64,000 nt of DNA from Rhizobium sp. NXC14 (GCF_002117485.1 NZ_CP021030.1:2793001-2857000), one strand, 5' to 3'; counted from the first letter of the stretch, positions 8,534-17,721 are shown. Numbers and translations are program-made. The notes: generated by a model not told the origin, from the sequence alone.

Positions 8534-9067
8534 GTGGCCGCAACGACACCCAAAACGTCAGGCATCAGCGTCGAACCGATCACTGCTGCGCATATCGACA
8601 GTTTTCATCGCGCCCTCGACGTGGTTGCGCGGGAGAAAAAGTACCTATCTATGCTGGAAGCCACGCCCCTGCCTCAGACGCGTGAGTTCGTAATGGGCAT
8701 GATCGCAAAGGGCAATCCGCAATTCGTTGCCGTGATTGGCGAAGAGGTCGTCGGCTGGTGCGACATCAGCCGGCATTTCTTCCCGTCCCACGCTCATCGC
8801 GGAAAGCTCGGCATGGGGATTCTTCCCGCCTATCGCGGCCAGGGTCTTGGACGGAAGCTCATCGAAATGACTTTGAGAGCCGCGCGGAAAGCTGGTTTTA
8901 TCAGGATCGAACTCGATGTGTACGAGGACAATAGCCGTGCCATCGCACTCTATGAAAAACTGGGCTTCGTGCGCGAAGGCATAATCCGTCGCGCCGCGCG
9001 CATCGATGGTCGGTTCATCGATGCGATCGGAATGGCGCTTTTATTCAAAGATGATGGGTCTGCATAA
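8534..9067 (+). CDS. GNAT family N-acetyltransferase
   Basis: This is a 177-residue GNAT enzyme transferring an acetyl group from acetyl-CoA to an amine. The core acetyl-CoA motif is clear: LGMGILPAYRGQGLGRKLIE (motif A, R/Q-x-x-G-x-G/A), followed by RIELDVYEDNSRAIALYEKL (motif B) typical of the RimJ/RimL-like and phosphinothricin-acetyltransferase-like branch. The GTG start at 8534 has GAAGGAG at a good distance, which excludes the 22 upstream in-frame codons. It is divergent from the short kinase gene. The substrate is unknown. Confidence 0.88.
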   Translation: MAATTPKTSGISVEPITAAHIDSFHRALDVVAREKKYLSMLEATPLPQTREFVMGMIAKGNPQFVAVIGEEVVGWCDISRHFFPSHAHRGKLGMGILPAYRGQGLGRKLIEMTLRAARKAGFIRIELDVYEDNSRAIALYEKLGFVREGIIRRAARIDGRFIDAIGMALLFKDDGSA

Positions 9068-9210
9068 ACCGGCGTATTCTCAGCGATTTTGTTTCCGCAT
9101 AATCAATTGGTTGGTGCCGGCACTCAAGAGAGCCTCATCCCCCGGGGCCGCAACGGCGAATGTGGACGTGCTGGCGACGGGGGCGGCAAGGAGCAGCGTT
9201 TGGGCGCGTG

Positions 9211-9258
9211 CTTCGAGGCTCCGCCCTAAGGGCTGCGCACCTCAGCATGAGGGGCTCG
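9211..9258. repeat. Short intergenic palindromic repeat (CTTCGAGG / CCTCA-TGAGG type), copy 1
   Basis: CTTCGAGGCT is followed by GCACCTCAGCATGAGG. A related stretch with GCACCTCAAGGTGAGG and CTCTTCGAG lies at 26801-26827. Repeats of this kind between genes are common in rhizobia. The rest of the 9068-9349 gap is GC-rich, with no gene seen. Confidence 0.45.
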
Positions 9259-9349
9259 GGGGAATGCCGCGCCTGAAGCTAAAGCAGACGGATATCGCGC
9301 CAAAGCTCCTTCTTTTAAGGAGCAGCACCCGCGCCCGGCGGCGCAGCGC

Positions 9350-9979
9350 TCATGGCCGGCGCACGGCGCGGATCTTGCCGCTATTGCCTCCGCCACAGAA
9401 GAAGCAGCCTGCGCCGTCGGATTCCAGCCCCGAGACGCCGGCGCCTTCGGGCATGTCGAGCCGCTCCAGCACCTCGCCCGTCTGCGGATCGATGCGCCTG
9501 ACGTCGCTGTCGTCGCCCTCCCAGGTCCCGTGCCAGAGCTGGCCGTCGACCCAGGTGACGCCTGTGACGACGCGGTTGGATTCGATGGTGCGCAGGATCT
9601 TGCCGGTTTCGGGATCGATTTGATGGATCCTGCGGCCGCGATGCTGGCCGACCCAGAGCGTACCCTCGGCCCAGGCAAGGCCGGAATCGCCGCCATTGCC
9701 GGGGGCCGGGATGGTGGAAAGGATCTGGCCGGTCTTGGGGTTGATCTTGTGAATGACATCCTCGGCGATCTGATAGAGGAACTCGCCGTCGAAGGCCGTG
9801 CCGGCATGGGAGGCGACCTCGATTGACCGCACCACCTCACCGCTTTCGGGATCGAGCGCGTTCAGCCTGTCGCCTGAGGCGAACCAGACATGCCGGCCGT
9901 CAAAGGTGACGCCGTGAACGCGCTCAGCACCCGGAAAGGGTCCATATTCACGCAGAATGGTCGCAGCCGATGTCTTCAT
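9350..9979 (-). CDS. Beta-propeller protein, glutamine-cyclotransferase-like
   Basis: This is a 209-residue protein built of repeated four-strand blades. The blade motif I-D/N-P-x-T-G-x-I/V-L occurs about five times (ALDPESGEVVRSIEV, KINPKTGQILSTIP, QIDPETGKILRTIE, RIDPQTGEVLERLD). It resembles the glutamine cyclotransferase / Vgb-type propeller group, but shows no signal peptide, and an enzymatic role is not established. GGAGGA upstream of ATG 9979 fixes the start over an ATG at 9991. It lies 27 bases after the TPR/winged-helix regulator gene on the same strand, so the two are probably one operon. A cysteine pair (CFFCGGG) near the C-terminus is unusual. Confidence 0.72.
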   Translation of the reverse strand: MKTSAATILREYGPFPGAERVHGVTFDGRHVWFASGDRLNALDPESGEVVRSIEVASHAGTAFDGEFLYQIAEDVIHKINPKTGQILSTIPAPGNGGDSGLAWAEGTLWVGQHRGRRIHQIDPETGKILRTIESNRVVTGVTWVDGQLWHGTWEGDDSDVRRIDPQTGEVLERLDMPEGAGVSGLESDGAGCFFCGGGNSGKIRAVRRP

Positions 9980-10006
9980 GTCTTCCTCCATGTCGGTTGA
10001 CCCATA

Positions 10007-11227
10007 CTAGTCGCTCGGCAGTGGTCCCGGGAGTAACAAGATCGTCGGGAAAGAGGAGAGCGGCGGGCTCATCCAGCGGCGTGCCCGCCCGCGTCCGATC
10101 GCTTGCACCTTCTCCTCGCCAGCGAGCGCATCCAGCGCCCGCTGCACGGTGCGCGGACTGGTGCCGAGCGCGATTGCCAGCGCCGAACTCGACCACGCTT
10201 CGCCATCGGCGAGGAAAGCGAGCACCGCCGCATGCGGCCCTTCGACGAGCGGCGCAAGCACGGCAACCTCAGAAGCGCCGGCAGGGGAAAGGGCAAAACC
10301 GCGCTTGGTAGCCGAGACTTCCGCCAGGCCGGCTAGTTCCGCGCGCAGCCGGCCGATCTCGACGCGCAGCCGGGCGCGATGCGATTCATCGGCATGCTTG
10401 CCGCGGAAGGCGCGTGCGATCAACGCTCCCCGCGACACATCTGCCGGCCAGGCTTCGACAAGCGCACGGGCAAGCGCGAAAAGCACTGGCCGGCTCGCCA
10501 GCGGCACCACCGCACCGCCCGCGCGCACGACATGGCGGCAGGCGTCGACGACGAGCGTGCCATTTGAAAAGAGCGCCTCCACCTCGGCAAGCAGCAGCGG
10601 CCGGTCATGCCCACGCGAAACCAGCCGCGCCGCAGGCAGATCGAGCACATGTCCAGCGGCTTCGACCTCCGCCGCCAGCACGGGCATATTCGCCCGCTCG
10701 GCCGCAAGCTGTGCCCGTTCGAGTGCTGCGCGCGCCACCTGCGTGCGCAGGCGCCGAACGGCGATGCCGGCCGCGACAAGTTCATGGGCGGTCCGCAATG
10801 GCGGCGGCAGCGGCGTCGGGTCGAGCGCAGCCAGCGCCTGCTCGGCTTCGTCGAGGCGGCCGATCAGCATCAGCCGGCGAATGGCGATATTACCGGCATG
10901 GGCGGCGTTGATCCGGTCGCCATGCGCTTCCAGAACCTTGCGCGCCGCCTCCAGCGCCTTCGGCGGCCAGGTGAGATCGCGCGAGACGAGTGCGATCTCG
11001 GCCTCGGCGACGACGCAGCGGGCGCGGGCCACGGCCTCCCGCGGCCCGAAGGCGCGCGCGGCACTCTTCAACAGCGCCTTGGCGCGGATGAGATCTCCGA
11101 GCTGCGCCATGGCGATGCCGCGCAGCGCCAACGCCGGCGCGTCGTCGCGCAGCGCCACCCGTTTCAGCGCTCCAAGCGTATCGCCGGATGCCAGCGCCTG
11201 TGCAGCGGCCGTAATCAGCGAGTCCAT
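10007..11227 (-). CDS. Helix-turn-helix regulator with TPR-like N-terminal domain
   Basis: This is a 406-residue protein. Residues 1-200 are alanine-rich helical repeats resembling tetratricopeptide units (ALKRVALRDDAPALALRGIA; RLDEAEQALAALDP). Residues about 215-310 form a mixed domain with an OmpR-like arginine/leucine-rich helix (RARLRVEIGRLRAELAGLA). A C-terminal winged helix (WSSSALAIALGTSPRTVQRA, LAGEEKVQAIGRGRARRW) is the likely DNA-binding part. It is co-oriented with the propeller gene and divergent from the DUF899 gene 113 bases away, which it may control. I know no characterised member of this architecture. Confidence 0.72.
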   Translation of the reverse strand: MDSLITAAAQALASGDTLGALKRVALRDDAPALALRGIAMAQLGDLIRAKALLKSAARAFGPREAVARARCVVAEAEIALVSRDLTWPPKALEAARKVLEAHGDRINAAHAGNIAIRRLMLIGRLDEAEQALAALDPTPLPPPLRTAHELVAAGIAVRRLRTQVARAALERAQLAAERANMPVLAAEVEAAGHVLDLPAARLVSRGHDRPLLLAEVEALFSNGTLVVDACRHVVRAGGAVVPLASRPVLFALARALVEAWPADVSRGALIARAFRGKHADESHRARLRVEIGRLRAELAGLAEVSATKRGFALSPAGASEVAVLAPLVEGPHAAVLAFLADGEAWSSSALAIALGTSPRTVQRALDALAGEEKVQAIGRGRARRWMSPPLSSFPTILLLPGPLPSD

Positions 11228-11340
11228 TCAAATCCCGTCACACTTGTCACTCCCGGCATTTGTCCTCCCGCCGTAATCTTCGCTCAACGGCAGGCAACCG
11301 CGCCGGATGTTACGACGAGAGACAGGCAAAGGAGAAGACC

Positions 11341-12138
11341 ATGACGGCAATGCTGAACGCAACCCGCGAGCAATGGCTGGCGGCGAGACTTGATCTGCTC
11401 GAGGAGGAAAAGGAACTGACGCGGCAAAGCGATGCGCTGGCGGCCAAACGCCAGCAATTGCCCCGTGTGAGGATCGACAAGGACTACCGCTTCGATACCG
11501 AAGGCGGCGAAGCTTCGCTGAAGGATCTGTTCGGCGGGCGTTCGCAGCTCCTGATCTATCACTTCATGTTCGGACCGGATTACAGCGCCGCATGCCCCTC
11601 CTGCTCCTCGATCGCCGACGGCTTCAACGGCTTCTTCGTCCACCTGGAAAACCACGACGTCGCCTTCTGGGCCGTCTCGCGCGCGCCGCTCGCAAAGCTT
11701 GAGGCCTTCAAGCGGCGCATGGACTGGAGTTTCCCCTGGGCCTCCTCCGCCGGCAGCGATTTTAACGCCGATTTCAGCGTCTGGTTCAGCCCGGAGCAAC
11801 AGCGTCGCGGGGAGATCGAATACAACTACCGTCGCGAACCGCCCGCCCCCGAACCGCCAACTGGCAAGCCCGTGCCGGAATGGCAGTCGCGCGGCAGCGA
11901 CGAACCCATCGTCCAGATCGCTTCGATGACCGGCACCGACGTCCCTACCTACACCCGCGACCGCCCCGGCGTCAGCGCCTTCGAACTCATCGACGGCGTC
12001 GTCTACCACAGCTATTCGAGCTATGCGCGCGGGCTGGACGGGCTCTGGGGCATGTACCAATGGCTCGACCGTGCCCCGAAGGGCCGCAACGAAACCGGCA
12101 TCTGGTGGCGCCATCACGACCGCTACGGCAAGGAGTGA
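11341..12138 (+). CDS. DUF899 family (thioredoxin-like fold) protein
   Basis: This is a 265-residue cytosolic protein of the DUF899 family, predicted to have a thioredoxin-like fold. Family hallmarks are seen: a helical N-terminus with LDLLEEEKELTRQSDALA, the RVRIDKDYRFDTEGG segment, FMFGPDYSAACPSCSSIADG carrying the C-P-S-C pair, and the C-terminal GMYQWLDRAPKGRNE. The CxxC pair suggests a redox role, but no activity is known for the family. AAGGAG lies just upstream of ATG 11341. The next small gene follows after 5 bases. The gene is divergent from the TPR/wHTH regulator. Confidence 0.88.
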   Translation: MTAMLNATREQWLAARLDLLEEEKELTRQSDALAAKRQQLPRVRIDKDYRFDTEGGEASLKDLFGGRSQLLIYHFMFGPDYSAACPSCSSIADGFNGFFVHLENHDVAFWAVSRAPLAKLEAFKRRMDWSFPWASSAGSDFNADFSVWFSPEQQRRGEIEYNYRREPPAPEPPTGKPVPEWQSRGSDEPIVQIASMTGTDVPTYTRDRPGVSAFELIDGVVYHSYSSYARGLDGLWGMYQWLDRAPKGRNETGIWWRHHDRYGKE

Positions 12139-12143
12139 CTGTC

Positions 12144-12365
12144 ATGTCCTCCTCCGCCGCCGATTACCTGTCGCTTGCCTCCGCTCCGACATTCGCCATT
12201 ATGGCGGTGCTGACGGCGGCAACCGGCACCCCCGACATGATCTGCATGACCACGCCCAGTGCCTTCCCTGTCGGCGGAATGATGCCGATGTACCTGCTGA
12301 TGAGCGCCTTTCATCTGGGTCCGTGGCTGCGGCTCGCCAGCAGGGAGGGCTTGGGGCGCAGATGA
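12144..12365 (+). CDS. Small two-helix membrane protein
   Basis: This is a 73-residue protein with two hydrophobic segments (about residues 11-30 and 42-60). The second is methionine-rich (GGMMPMYLLMSAFHLGPW). AAGGAG at 12130-12135, overlapping the end of the DUF899 gene, supports ATG 12144, so the two are translated together. I do not recognise a named family. Its tight linkage to DUF899 suggests a membrane partner or an unrelated passenger. Confidence 0.7.
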   Translation: MSSSAADYLSLASAPTFAIMAVLTAATGTPDMICMTTPSAFPVGGMMPMYLLMSAFHLGPWLRLASREGLGRR

Positions 12366-12438
12366 TGGTTCGACGCCTCCCGTCGGTTTATGCCGCACGG
12401 AACGCGTATAAACATCCAGCATCTGCACCACCCGACCC

Positions 12439-13446
12439 CTACCAAAACCGAGGCCGGTTGCCCGAAGCCAGCCGCCGGCGTGGGTACCTCCTTGGCCCGG
12501 CAGCCGCAAGCGCGAGCACAACAACCGCGACCAGACCGAAAAGGAGCGGCGCCGAATACCGGTGCGGCGATCGCAGCCCACCATCGATCTGGGCGGCGTC
12601 GGTGGAGGGCCGGTAGAGATTGCCGTCGCTTTCGACGGCGCGCGGCGCCCGCTTGAAATAGGCGCCCATCAGCCGGCCGAGCGCTCTGGCGGCGAGATTG
12701 GGTGCCAGCAGATGGGCGAGCCGCGTCGCAGTTGTGACCACGCCGACGGTGGTGGTTGCGCGTGGCGATCTGGCGACGCCGACGATCGCCTCGGCGACCC
12801 GGCGCGCATCGAGAACCGGCGGCGGCGCGGAAACCTGGCGGCCGACATAATTGGCGCCGTGCCTGAGGCCAGGCGTATCGACGAAGGCGGGATAGACGTC
12901 GCAGACATGAATGCGCGGCTTGTCGGCAACCTCCGCCCGCAGCGCCTCGGAGAAGCCGCGCAGGCCGAATTTGCTGGCGCTATAGGCGGCCGCGAACGGT
13001 GCCGCCGCAAAGCCGCCGAGCGAAATCATGTTGATAAAGACGCCCCGGTCCTGCTTCAAGAAGATCGGCAGCACCGCATGGGCATCGTTCATGTGGCCGA
13101 TCAGATTGGTGCGGATGATCTGCTCATGCGCCTCGATCGGCGTCTCCTCGAACCGACCGACCGCGCCGACGCCGACATTGCTCACCCAGACGTCGATATC
13201 GCCGAGAGCCTTTGCCCTGTCGGCCAGCGACCGCACGGCAGCAGGCTCGGTGACGTCAGTAACAACGGAAATCGCCTCCGCACCCAGACCCCGGCACGTC
13301 TCGGCAACCTTTTCCAAGGCCTCGCCGTTGCGGGCCGCGAGCACCAGCCTGCTTCCGCGCCGAGCGAAGGCCTCGGCAGTGGCCTGACCGATGCCGCTCG
13401 ATGCTCCCGTAATGACGACCACTGCATTTTCGAGATTGATAGACAT
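12439..13446 (-). CDS. SDR family oxidoreductase
   Basis: This is a 335-residue classical short-chain dehydrogenase with an extra C-terminal tail. The NAD(P) loop is TGASSGIGQATAEAF (residues about 13-27), an NAG-equivalent segment reads VSNVGVGA (NVG in place of NAG), and the catalytic region has AYSASKFGLRGFSEAL with Tyr and Lys in place. The usual core ends near residue 235. The remaining 100 residues contain a probable membrane helix (APLLFGLVAVVVLALAAAG) and a basic end, so the protein may be membrane-anchored. The open frame continues far upstream, but that part is antisense to the LLM gene; ATG 13446 with GAGGCGGA is the start. The substrate is unknown. Confidence 0.85.
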   Translation of the reverse strand: MSINLENAVVVITGASSGIGQATAEAFARRGSRLVLAARNGEALEKVAETCRGLGAEAISVVTDVTEPAAVRSLADRAKALGDIDVWVSNVGVGAVGRFEETPIEAHEQIIRTNLIGHMNDAHAVLPIFLKQDRGVFINMISLGGFAAAPFAAAYSASKFGLRGFSEALRAEVADKPRIHVCDVYPAFVDTPGLRHGANYVGRQVSAPPPVLDARRVAEAIVGVARSPRATTTVGVVTTATRLAHLLAPNLAARALGRLMGAYFKRAPRAVESDGNLYRPSTDAAQIDGGLRSPHRYSAPLLFGLVAVVVLALAAAGPRRYPRRRLASGNRPRFW

Positions 13447-13719
13447 CGTTCCGCCTCTCTGTCCTGGGGAAAGCGCCGGCGCCACAGGCGCATCCATCAA
13501 ACACCTCCGTGAAAGCGGAGTTCCCGAATGACGACCGCTGCCTGCATACTCGGCCCGGGAAAAGCGACTCATTTCCCGATATTTGCGGGCATTGTCTCGC
13601 ATCCCGCTTCTGCAAGAGTCGCCGGCCAAGCGCAGGTTCCATCCGGTTACGATTGTCTTGCGCACCGAAACTATGCGATGACCAATCCACCAAGAGATGC
13701 AACGGATAAAAGGCGCGCC

Positions 13720-14742
13720 ATGAAGAAGATCGGTTTTCTCTCGTTCGGGCACTGGACGCCCTCGCCCCAATCGCAGACGCGCTCGGCAGGTGATGCGCTG
13801 CTGCAGTCGATCGACCTTGCCGTTGCGGCCGAGGAGCTCGGCGCCGATGGCGCTTATTTCCGCGTGCACCATTTCGCCCGGCAGCTCGCCGCGCCCTTTC
13901 CGCTGCTTGCCGCCGTCGGCGCCAAGACCAGCCGGATCGAGATCGGCACGGCGGTTATCGACATGCGCTATGAGAACCCGCTTTATATGGCCGAGGATGC
14001 CGGTGCGGCCGATCTCATCGCCGGCGGGCGGCTGCAACTCGGCATCAGCCGCGGCTCGCCGGAGCAGGTGATCGATGGCTGGCGCCATTTCGGCTATGCG
14101 CCGCCGGAAGGCCAGAGCGAGGCCGACATGGCCAGGCATCATGCCGAAGTCTTCCTCGAAGTGCTGCGCGGCGAAGGCTTCGCCAAACCGAACCCGCGGC
14201 CGATGTTTCCGAACCCGCCCGGCCTCCTGCGTCTCGAGCCGCATTCGGAAGGCCTGCGCGAGCGGATCTGGTGGGGCGCAAGCTCCAATGCCACCGCCGT
14301 CTGGGCGGCCAAGCTCGGCATGAACCTGCAGAGCTCGACGCTGAAGGACGACGAGACGGGCGAGCCCTTCCACGTCCAGCAGGCGGCCCAGATCCGCGCC
14401 TATCGCGAGGCCTGGAAGGCGGCCGGCCATACGCGCCAGCCGCGCGTCTCTGTCAGCCGCAGCATTTTCGCGCTGGTCGACGACCGAGACCGCGCCTATT
14501 TCGGCTACGGCAACGACGAAGGCGACAAGATCGGCTTCATCGACGAGAAGACGCGGGCGATCTTCGGCCGCAGCTACGCTGCCGAACCTGACGTGCTCGT
14601 CAAGCAGCTTGCGGAAGACGAGGCGATTGCTGAGGCAGACACACTGCTGCTCACCGTACCCAACCAGCTCGGCGTCGACTACAACGCCCACGTCATCGAG
14701 GCGATCCTCGCTCACGTCGCTCCGGCGCTCGGCTGGCGCTGA
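13720..14742 (+). CDS. LLM class flavin-dependent oxidoreductase
   Basis: This is a 340-residue enzyme of the bacterial luciferase-like monooxygenase family, which uses reduced FMN (or F420 in some members) to oxidise a substrate. The barrel-start strand MKKIGFLSFGHW, the AVAAEELGADGAYFRVHHFA segment and the GTAVIDMRYENPLYMAEDAG and LQLGISRGSPEQV motifs all fit. The reading frame extends 64 codons upstream without a ribosome site, so ATG 13720 is preferred. It is divergent from the SDR gene with a 273-base gap that holds the promoters. The natural substrate is not known. Confidence 0.88.
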   Translation: MKKIGFLSFGHWTPSPQSQTRSAGDALLQSIDLAVAAEELGADGAYFRVHHFARQLAAPFPLLAAVGAKTSRIEIGTAVIDMRYENPLYMAEDAGAADLIAGGRLQLGISRGSPEQVIDGWRHFGYAPPEGQSEADMARHHAEVFLEVLRGEGFAKPNPRPMFPNPPGLLRLEPHSEGLRERIWWGASSNATAVWAAKLGMNLQSSTLKDDETGEPFHVQQAAQIRAYREAWKAAGHTRQPRVSVSRSIFALVDDRDRAYFGYGNDEGDKIGFIDEKTRAIFGRSYAAEPDVLVKQLAEDEAIAEADTLLLTVPNQLGVDYNAHVIEAILAHVAPALGWR

Positions 14743-14925
14743 CGGCGAGGCTTGGCGCGAGCCTTCGATATGCGCTGTAGTAATGCGAAACGGCAGCTGT
14801 CGTTGGCCGGCATCATTTCGATGCGTCCGGGACCTAACTGGCGCGGTCGGCGTTGATGATGCGAGCCTTGAATCGGTCACGTCGCGACCGACTTAAGGCT
14901 GCAGTCGAATCGCTCGAGTTGCCTC

Positions 14926-15831
14926 ATGCCGCGCACTAACCTGAACGACATCCTGATCTTCATGGCCGTCGTCGATGCCGGAACCTTTATCGCCGGGGGG
15001 CAGGCCATGGGCCTCTCCCGTTCCGCGGCGGGAAAGGCCGTCACCCGCCTCGAGGAGCGGCTCGGCGCGCGCCTGCTCAACCGTACGACGAGGACACTCA
15101 GCCTGACTGATGAAGGACGAGTGTTCTATGACCAGGGGCTGCAGATCCTGGCATCGGTCGACGAGGCGGAGGCGAGCATTGCGGGGCGAAGTGGTTTGCC
15201 GCGAGGCGTTCTCAGGCTCGCCGTTCCCGATGTCTTCGGGCGGCTGGTCATGCTCCCTTTACTCGAAAAATATCTTCGCACGTGGCCCAACGTGCAGGTC
15301 GAAGTGAGCTTCACCGATCACGCCACCGACATCGTCGAGGATGGCTTCGATCTGGCGATCGGGATTGGCGCGAAGTCGTCGGCCGCCGACAGCCGATTGA
15401 TCACGCGCGTGATCGCCAGTGACAAGGTGCTGCTCTGCGCCTCGCCCTCCTATCTCACCGAACGCGGCGTCCCCAATGATATGGCGGATCTGGCCGCCCA
15501 TGACTGCCTGTTCTTCACCAACCGCGACCAAAGGCAGGGCTGGCGCTTTCGCAGCGGTGGCGGCTGGATCAAGGCGCAGGGGCGCAGCCGCCTGAGACTC
15601 GACAGCGGTGAAGCCCTCCACGACGCTGCCCTGGCCGGCTTCGGGATCGCGCTCCTGCCGAACTTCCTCATTGCCGCCGATTTGACCGCCGGCCGTCTCC
15701 GGCAAGTCCTCCCTGATCTAGAAACCGACGACACGAAAATCGTGGCGCATTATTCCGACAAAGGCGTGTTGGAGCCGCGCGTCCGCTGCTTCATCGATCT
15801 GTTGATCGAGGAAATCGGAGGTCAAGGCTAG
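14926..15831 (+). CDS. LysR family transcriptional regulator
   Basis: This is a 301-residue LysR regulator. The winged helix is at residues 5-65 (LIFMAVVDAGTFIAGGQAMG, then RSAAGKAVTRLEERLGARLL), followed by a linker helix and a two-lobe ligand domain (LRLAVPDVFGRLVMLPLL, ALAGFGIALLPNFLIA). It belongs to the AaeR/DsdC-like branch with RTTRTLSLTDEG. The gene's end overlaps the 3' end of the convergent MFS gene by 41 bases. The target is not evident: the upstream LLM gene points the same way and the gap of 183 bases shows no clear operator. Confidence 0.9.
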   Translation: MPRTNLNDILIFMAVVDAGTFIAGGQAMGLSRSAAGKAVTRLEERLGARLLNRTTRTLSLTDEGRVFYDQGLQILASVDEAEASIAGRSGLPRGVLRLAVPDVFGRLVMLPLLEKYLRTWPNVQVEVSFTDHATDIVEDGFDLAIGIGAKSSAADSRLITRVIASDKVLLCASPSYLTERGVPNDMADLAAHDCLFFTNRDQRQGWRFRSGGGWIKAQGRSRLRLDSGEALHDAALAGFGIALLPNFLIAADLTAGRLRQVLPDLETDDTKIVAHYSDKGVLEPRVRCFIDLLIEEIGGQG

Positions 15832-17074
15832 GCCCGCGCGGCGCTGATGCCACCGCCTTGTCAAAACCGCGAAAGCTCTTGAGCGCCAGCGGAGAGAGGG
15901 TCGCGGCGAGGTAAGCGAGGCCGCAGAGGAGCAGCGCCGCGCCAAGCCCGATTGTGCTGATCAGCGCGCCACCGACGAGGCCGCCGAAGGGAATGAGAGC
16001 AAAGCACAGGGCGGTGTTCATCGCGGTGACGCGCCCGGTCAGCGGTTTGGGGATCCGCTCGAAGATCACCGCCGACAGGATCGGGTTGAGGAAACCGGAG
16101 GCAAAGCCTGCGATTGCGAGTGTTGCAAACACGGAGCCGAGCGGCGCATCCACCACGAGCATCAGGAAGCGCGGAAATCCGGTCAGGAGGAAGGCCACGG
16201 TATAGACGATCAGACGCGGCATGCGTTCGCCGATAACAGCGGCAATCGCCGCGCCCGCGATGGAAGCGCCGGAGAAGACGGCAAACATCGCGCCGAGCAG
16301 CTCCGGCCCGTGACCGGCGTCCCGGATCCAGACCGGCAGCAGCACGGCGTGATAAGCCTGATCGAGCAGATTGGTGATCGCCACCATGGCGACAATGCTG
16401 ACGAGCACGGCGTCGCCGCGGAGAAAGCGCCAGGCTTCCCGGAGATCGTCGAGATAGGAAGGCAGCTTGCCCGACGGCGCGACGGACCGATCGGGAGCGC
16501 GCCGCATGCCGGGTATGCCGGTCGCGACGACCAGCGCTGCGGCGGCGAAGGTGGCGGCGTTGACGAGGAGCGCCTGACCCGGGCCTATCAACCCGATCAA
16601 TGCGCCGGCGCCGGCAGCGCCCACCGTTGAGGCCAGCCGTTCGATGGCGCTGGAGGTGCCGGTCACCCGCTCGAGCGGCACGGCTGCCAGCGCAGCAATA
16701 TCGGGAACCATCGCCTGCTTGGCGGCATCGGAGGGCCCGCGCAGCACACCCATGGCAAAGACGAGGGGCAGCAGCACCGGCACGGTCAGTACAGCGAAGA
16801 GATCGAGAAGCGGCACCAGCCCGACCGCGATCACGGAAGCCGTGTCGCAGATGATCGCGATGCGCTTGGCGCCGATGCGGTCGATCAGCGGCCCGCCGAG
16901 CGCCTTGGCGAGCACATAAGGCAGCATCTCCATCATCGCCGTCAGCCCGGTCAGCACCGGGCTGCCTGTGGCGCTCAGCACCAGCCAGGGGATGGCGATG
17001 GTCGATAGCCGGGTGCCAGAAAGTGAAAGTGTCTCTGCGGCGGCAAGCGCCAGGAATGGCCTGCCTTCTCTCAC
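15791..17074 (-). CDS. MFS transporter
   Basis: This is a 427-residue inner-membrane protein with twelve predicted helices. The MFS loop motif between helices 2 and 3 is recognisable (GGPLIDRIGAKR), with a second cluster after helix 8. It belongs to the enterobactin-exporter-like / MFS_3 drug-efflux group. Its start overlaps the stop of the ArsR gene (ATGA), so expression is coupled to and probably repressed by that regulator. The 3' end overlaps the LysR gene on the other strand. The C-terminal tail (SAPRGPSLDLRFPRSTDR) is hydrophilic. The substrate is unknown. Confidence 0.88.
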   Translation of the reverse strand: MREGRPFLALAAAETLSLSGTRLSTIAIPWLVLSATGSPVLTGLTAMMEMLPYVLAKALGGPLIDRIGAKRIAIICDTASVIAVGLVPLLDLFAVLTVPVLLPLVFAMGVLRGPSDAAKQAMVPDIAALAAVPLERVTGTSSAIERLASTVGAAGAGALIGLIGPGQALLVNAATFAAAALVVATGIPGMRRAPDRSVAPSGKLPSYLDDLREAWRFLRGDAVLVSIVAMVAITNLLDQAYHAVLLPVWIRDAGHGPELLGAMFAVFSGASIAGAAIAAVIGERMPRLIVYTVAFLLTGFPRFLMLVVDAPLGSVFATLAIAGFASGFLNPILSAVIFERIPKPLTGRVTAMNTALCFALIPFGGLVGGALISTIGLGAALLLCGLAYLAATLSPLALKSFRGFDKAVASAPRGPSLDLRFPRSTDR

Positions 17075-17721
17075 CGCTCGTCCTCCCGCTCGCAGTGCGG
17101 CAGCCGGCCCGGATAGGGGAAGGCGTGCAGCATGACATAGAAGGGAACCATGCCAGGATTCCGGGAAGTCGCCTCCCCCAGCGGCGGGGCGGCCCGCATC
17201 GCTTCAAGGATGATGCCTGTCAGCCGCTTCGTCAGAGCCTCGGCCTGTTCCGCCGTCATTGGGATGATGATGTCGTCGGTCGTTGTCGCCCTGCGCCATT
17301 CCGCCGGCAGCTCGGCATATTCCTCCAGCGCCTGCTGCATCTGGCCGACCTGCAGCGAGAGAGCCGCCTGGTTGAAGGCCATGTCGAGATCGAGCGCCTC
17401 GCCTTCGGATTCGCTCGGGGGAACCGAGGTCAGCTCGTGGCGGGCCTGCCACCAGCGGTCGCGCCGCGAGACATGCGGCGCTTCCTCGATGAAACCGTAT
17501 TGGGCGAGCTGGCGCAGGTGATAGCTGGTCGCGCCGCTGTTCAGGCCTAACCGAACGGCGAGCTGCGTCGCAGTGGCGGGGCCGTCGATCCTCAGCATGC
17601 CGAGCATGCGCAGCCGAACGGGATGCGCCAACGCCTTCAGCGCGGTGGGTTCGGGCACGACCCGGCTGACGGTGCGGGAGGCGGCGGCATCTGCCGCAGG
17701 CTTGGAGCGTGGATCTTTCAT
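17071..17721 (-). CDS. ArsR family winged-helix regulator
   Basis: This is a 216-residue regulator with an ArsR/helix_turn_helix_5 domain at residues about 25-95 (LKALAHPVRLRMLGMLRIDG, ATQLAVRLGLNSGATSYHLR). The C-terminal half is longer than in metal-sensing ArsR proteins, and no cysteine pair is seen in the DNA-binding helix, so the ligand is probably organic, not a metal. It is first in a two-gene operon with the MFS gene (ATGA overlap). Three TTGCAA repeats spaced exactly 14 bases sit upstream of its start and are the likely autoregulatory operator. Confidence 0.88.
   Translation of the reverse strand: MKDPRSKPAADAAASRTVSRVVPEPTALKALAHPVRLRMLGMLRIDGPATATQLAVRLGLNSGATSYHLRQLAQYGFIEEAPHVSRRDRWWQARHELTSVPPSESEGEALDLDMAFNQAALSLQVGQMQQALEEYAELPAEWRRATTTDDIIIPMTAEQAEALTKRLTGIILEAMRAAPPLGEATSRNPGMVPFYVMLHAFPYPGRLPHCEREDER

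Noticed and set aside
13447..14880. Extension of the SDR frame far upstream on the minus strand (to 14,880)
   Set aside because: That part is antisense to the LLM oxidoreductase gene and shows no SDR-like sequence; the start with a ribosome site is at 13446.
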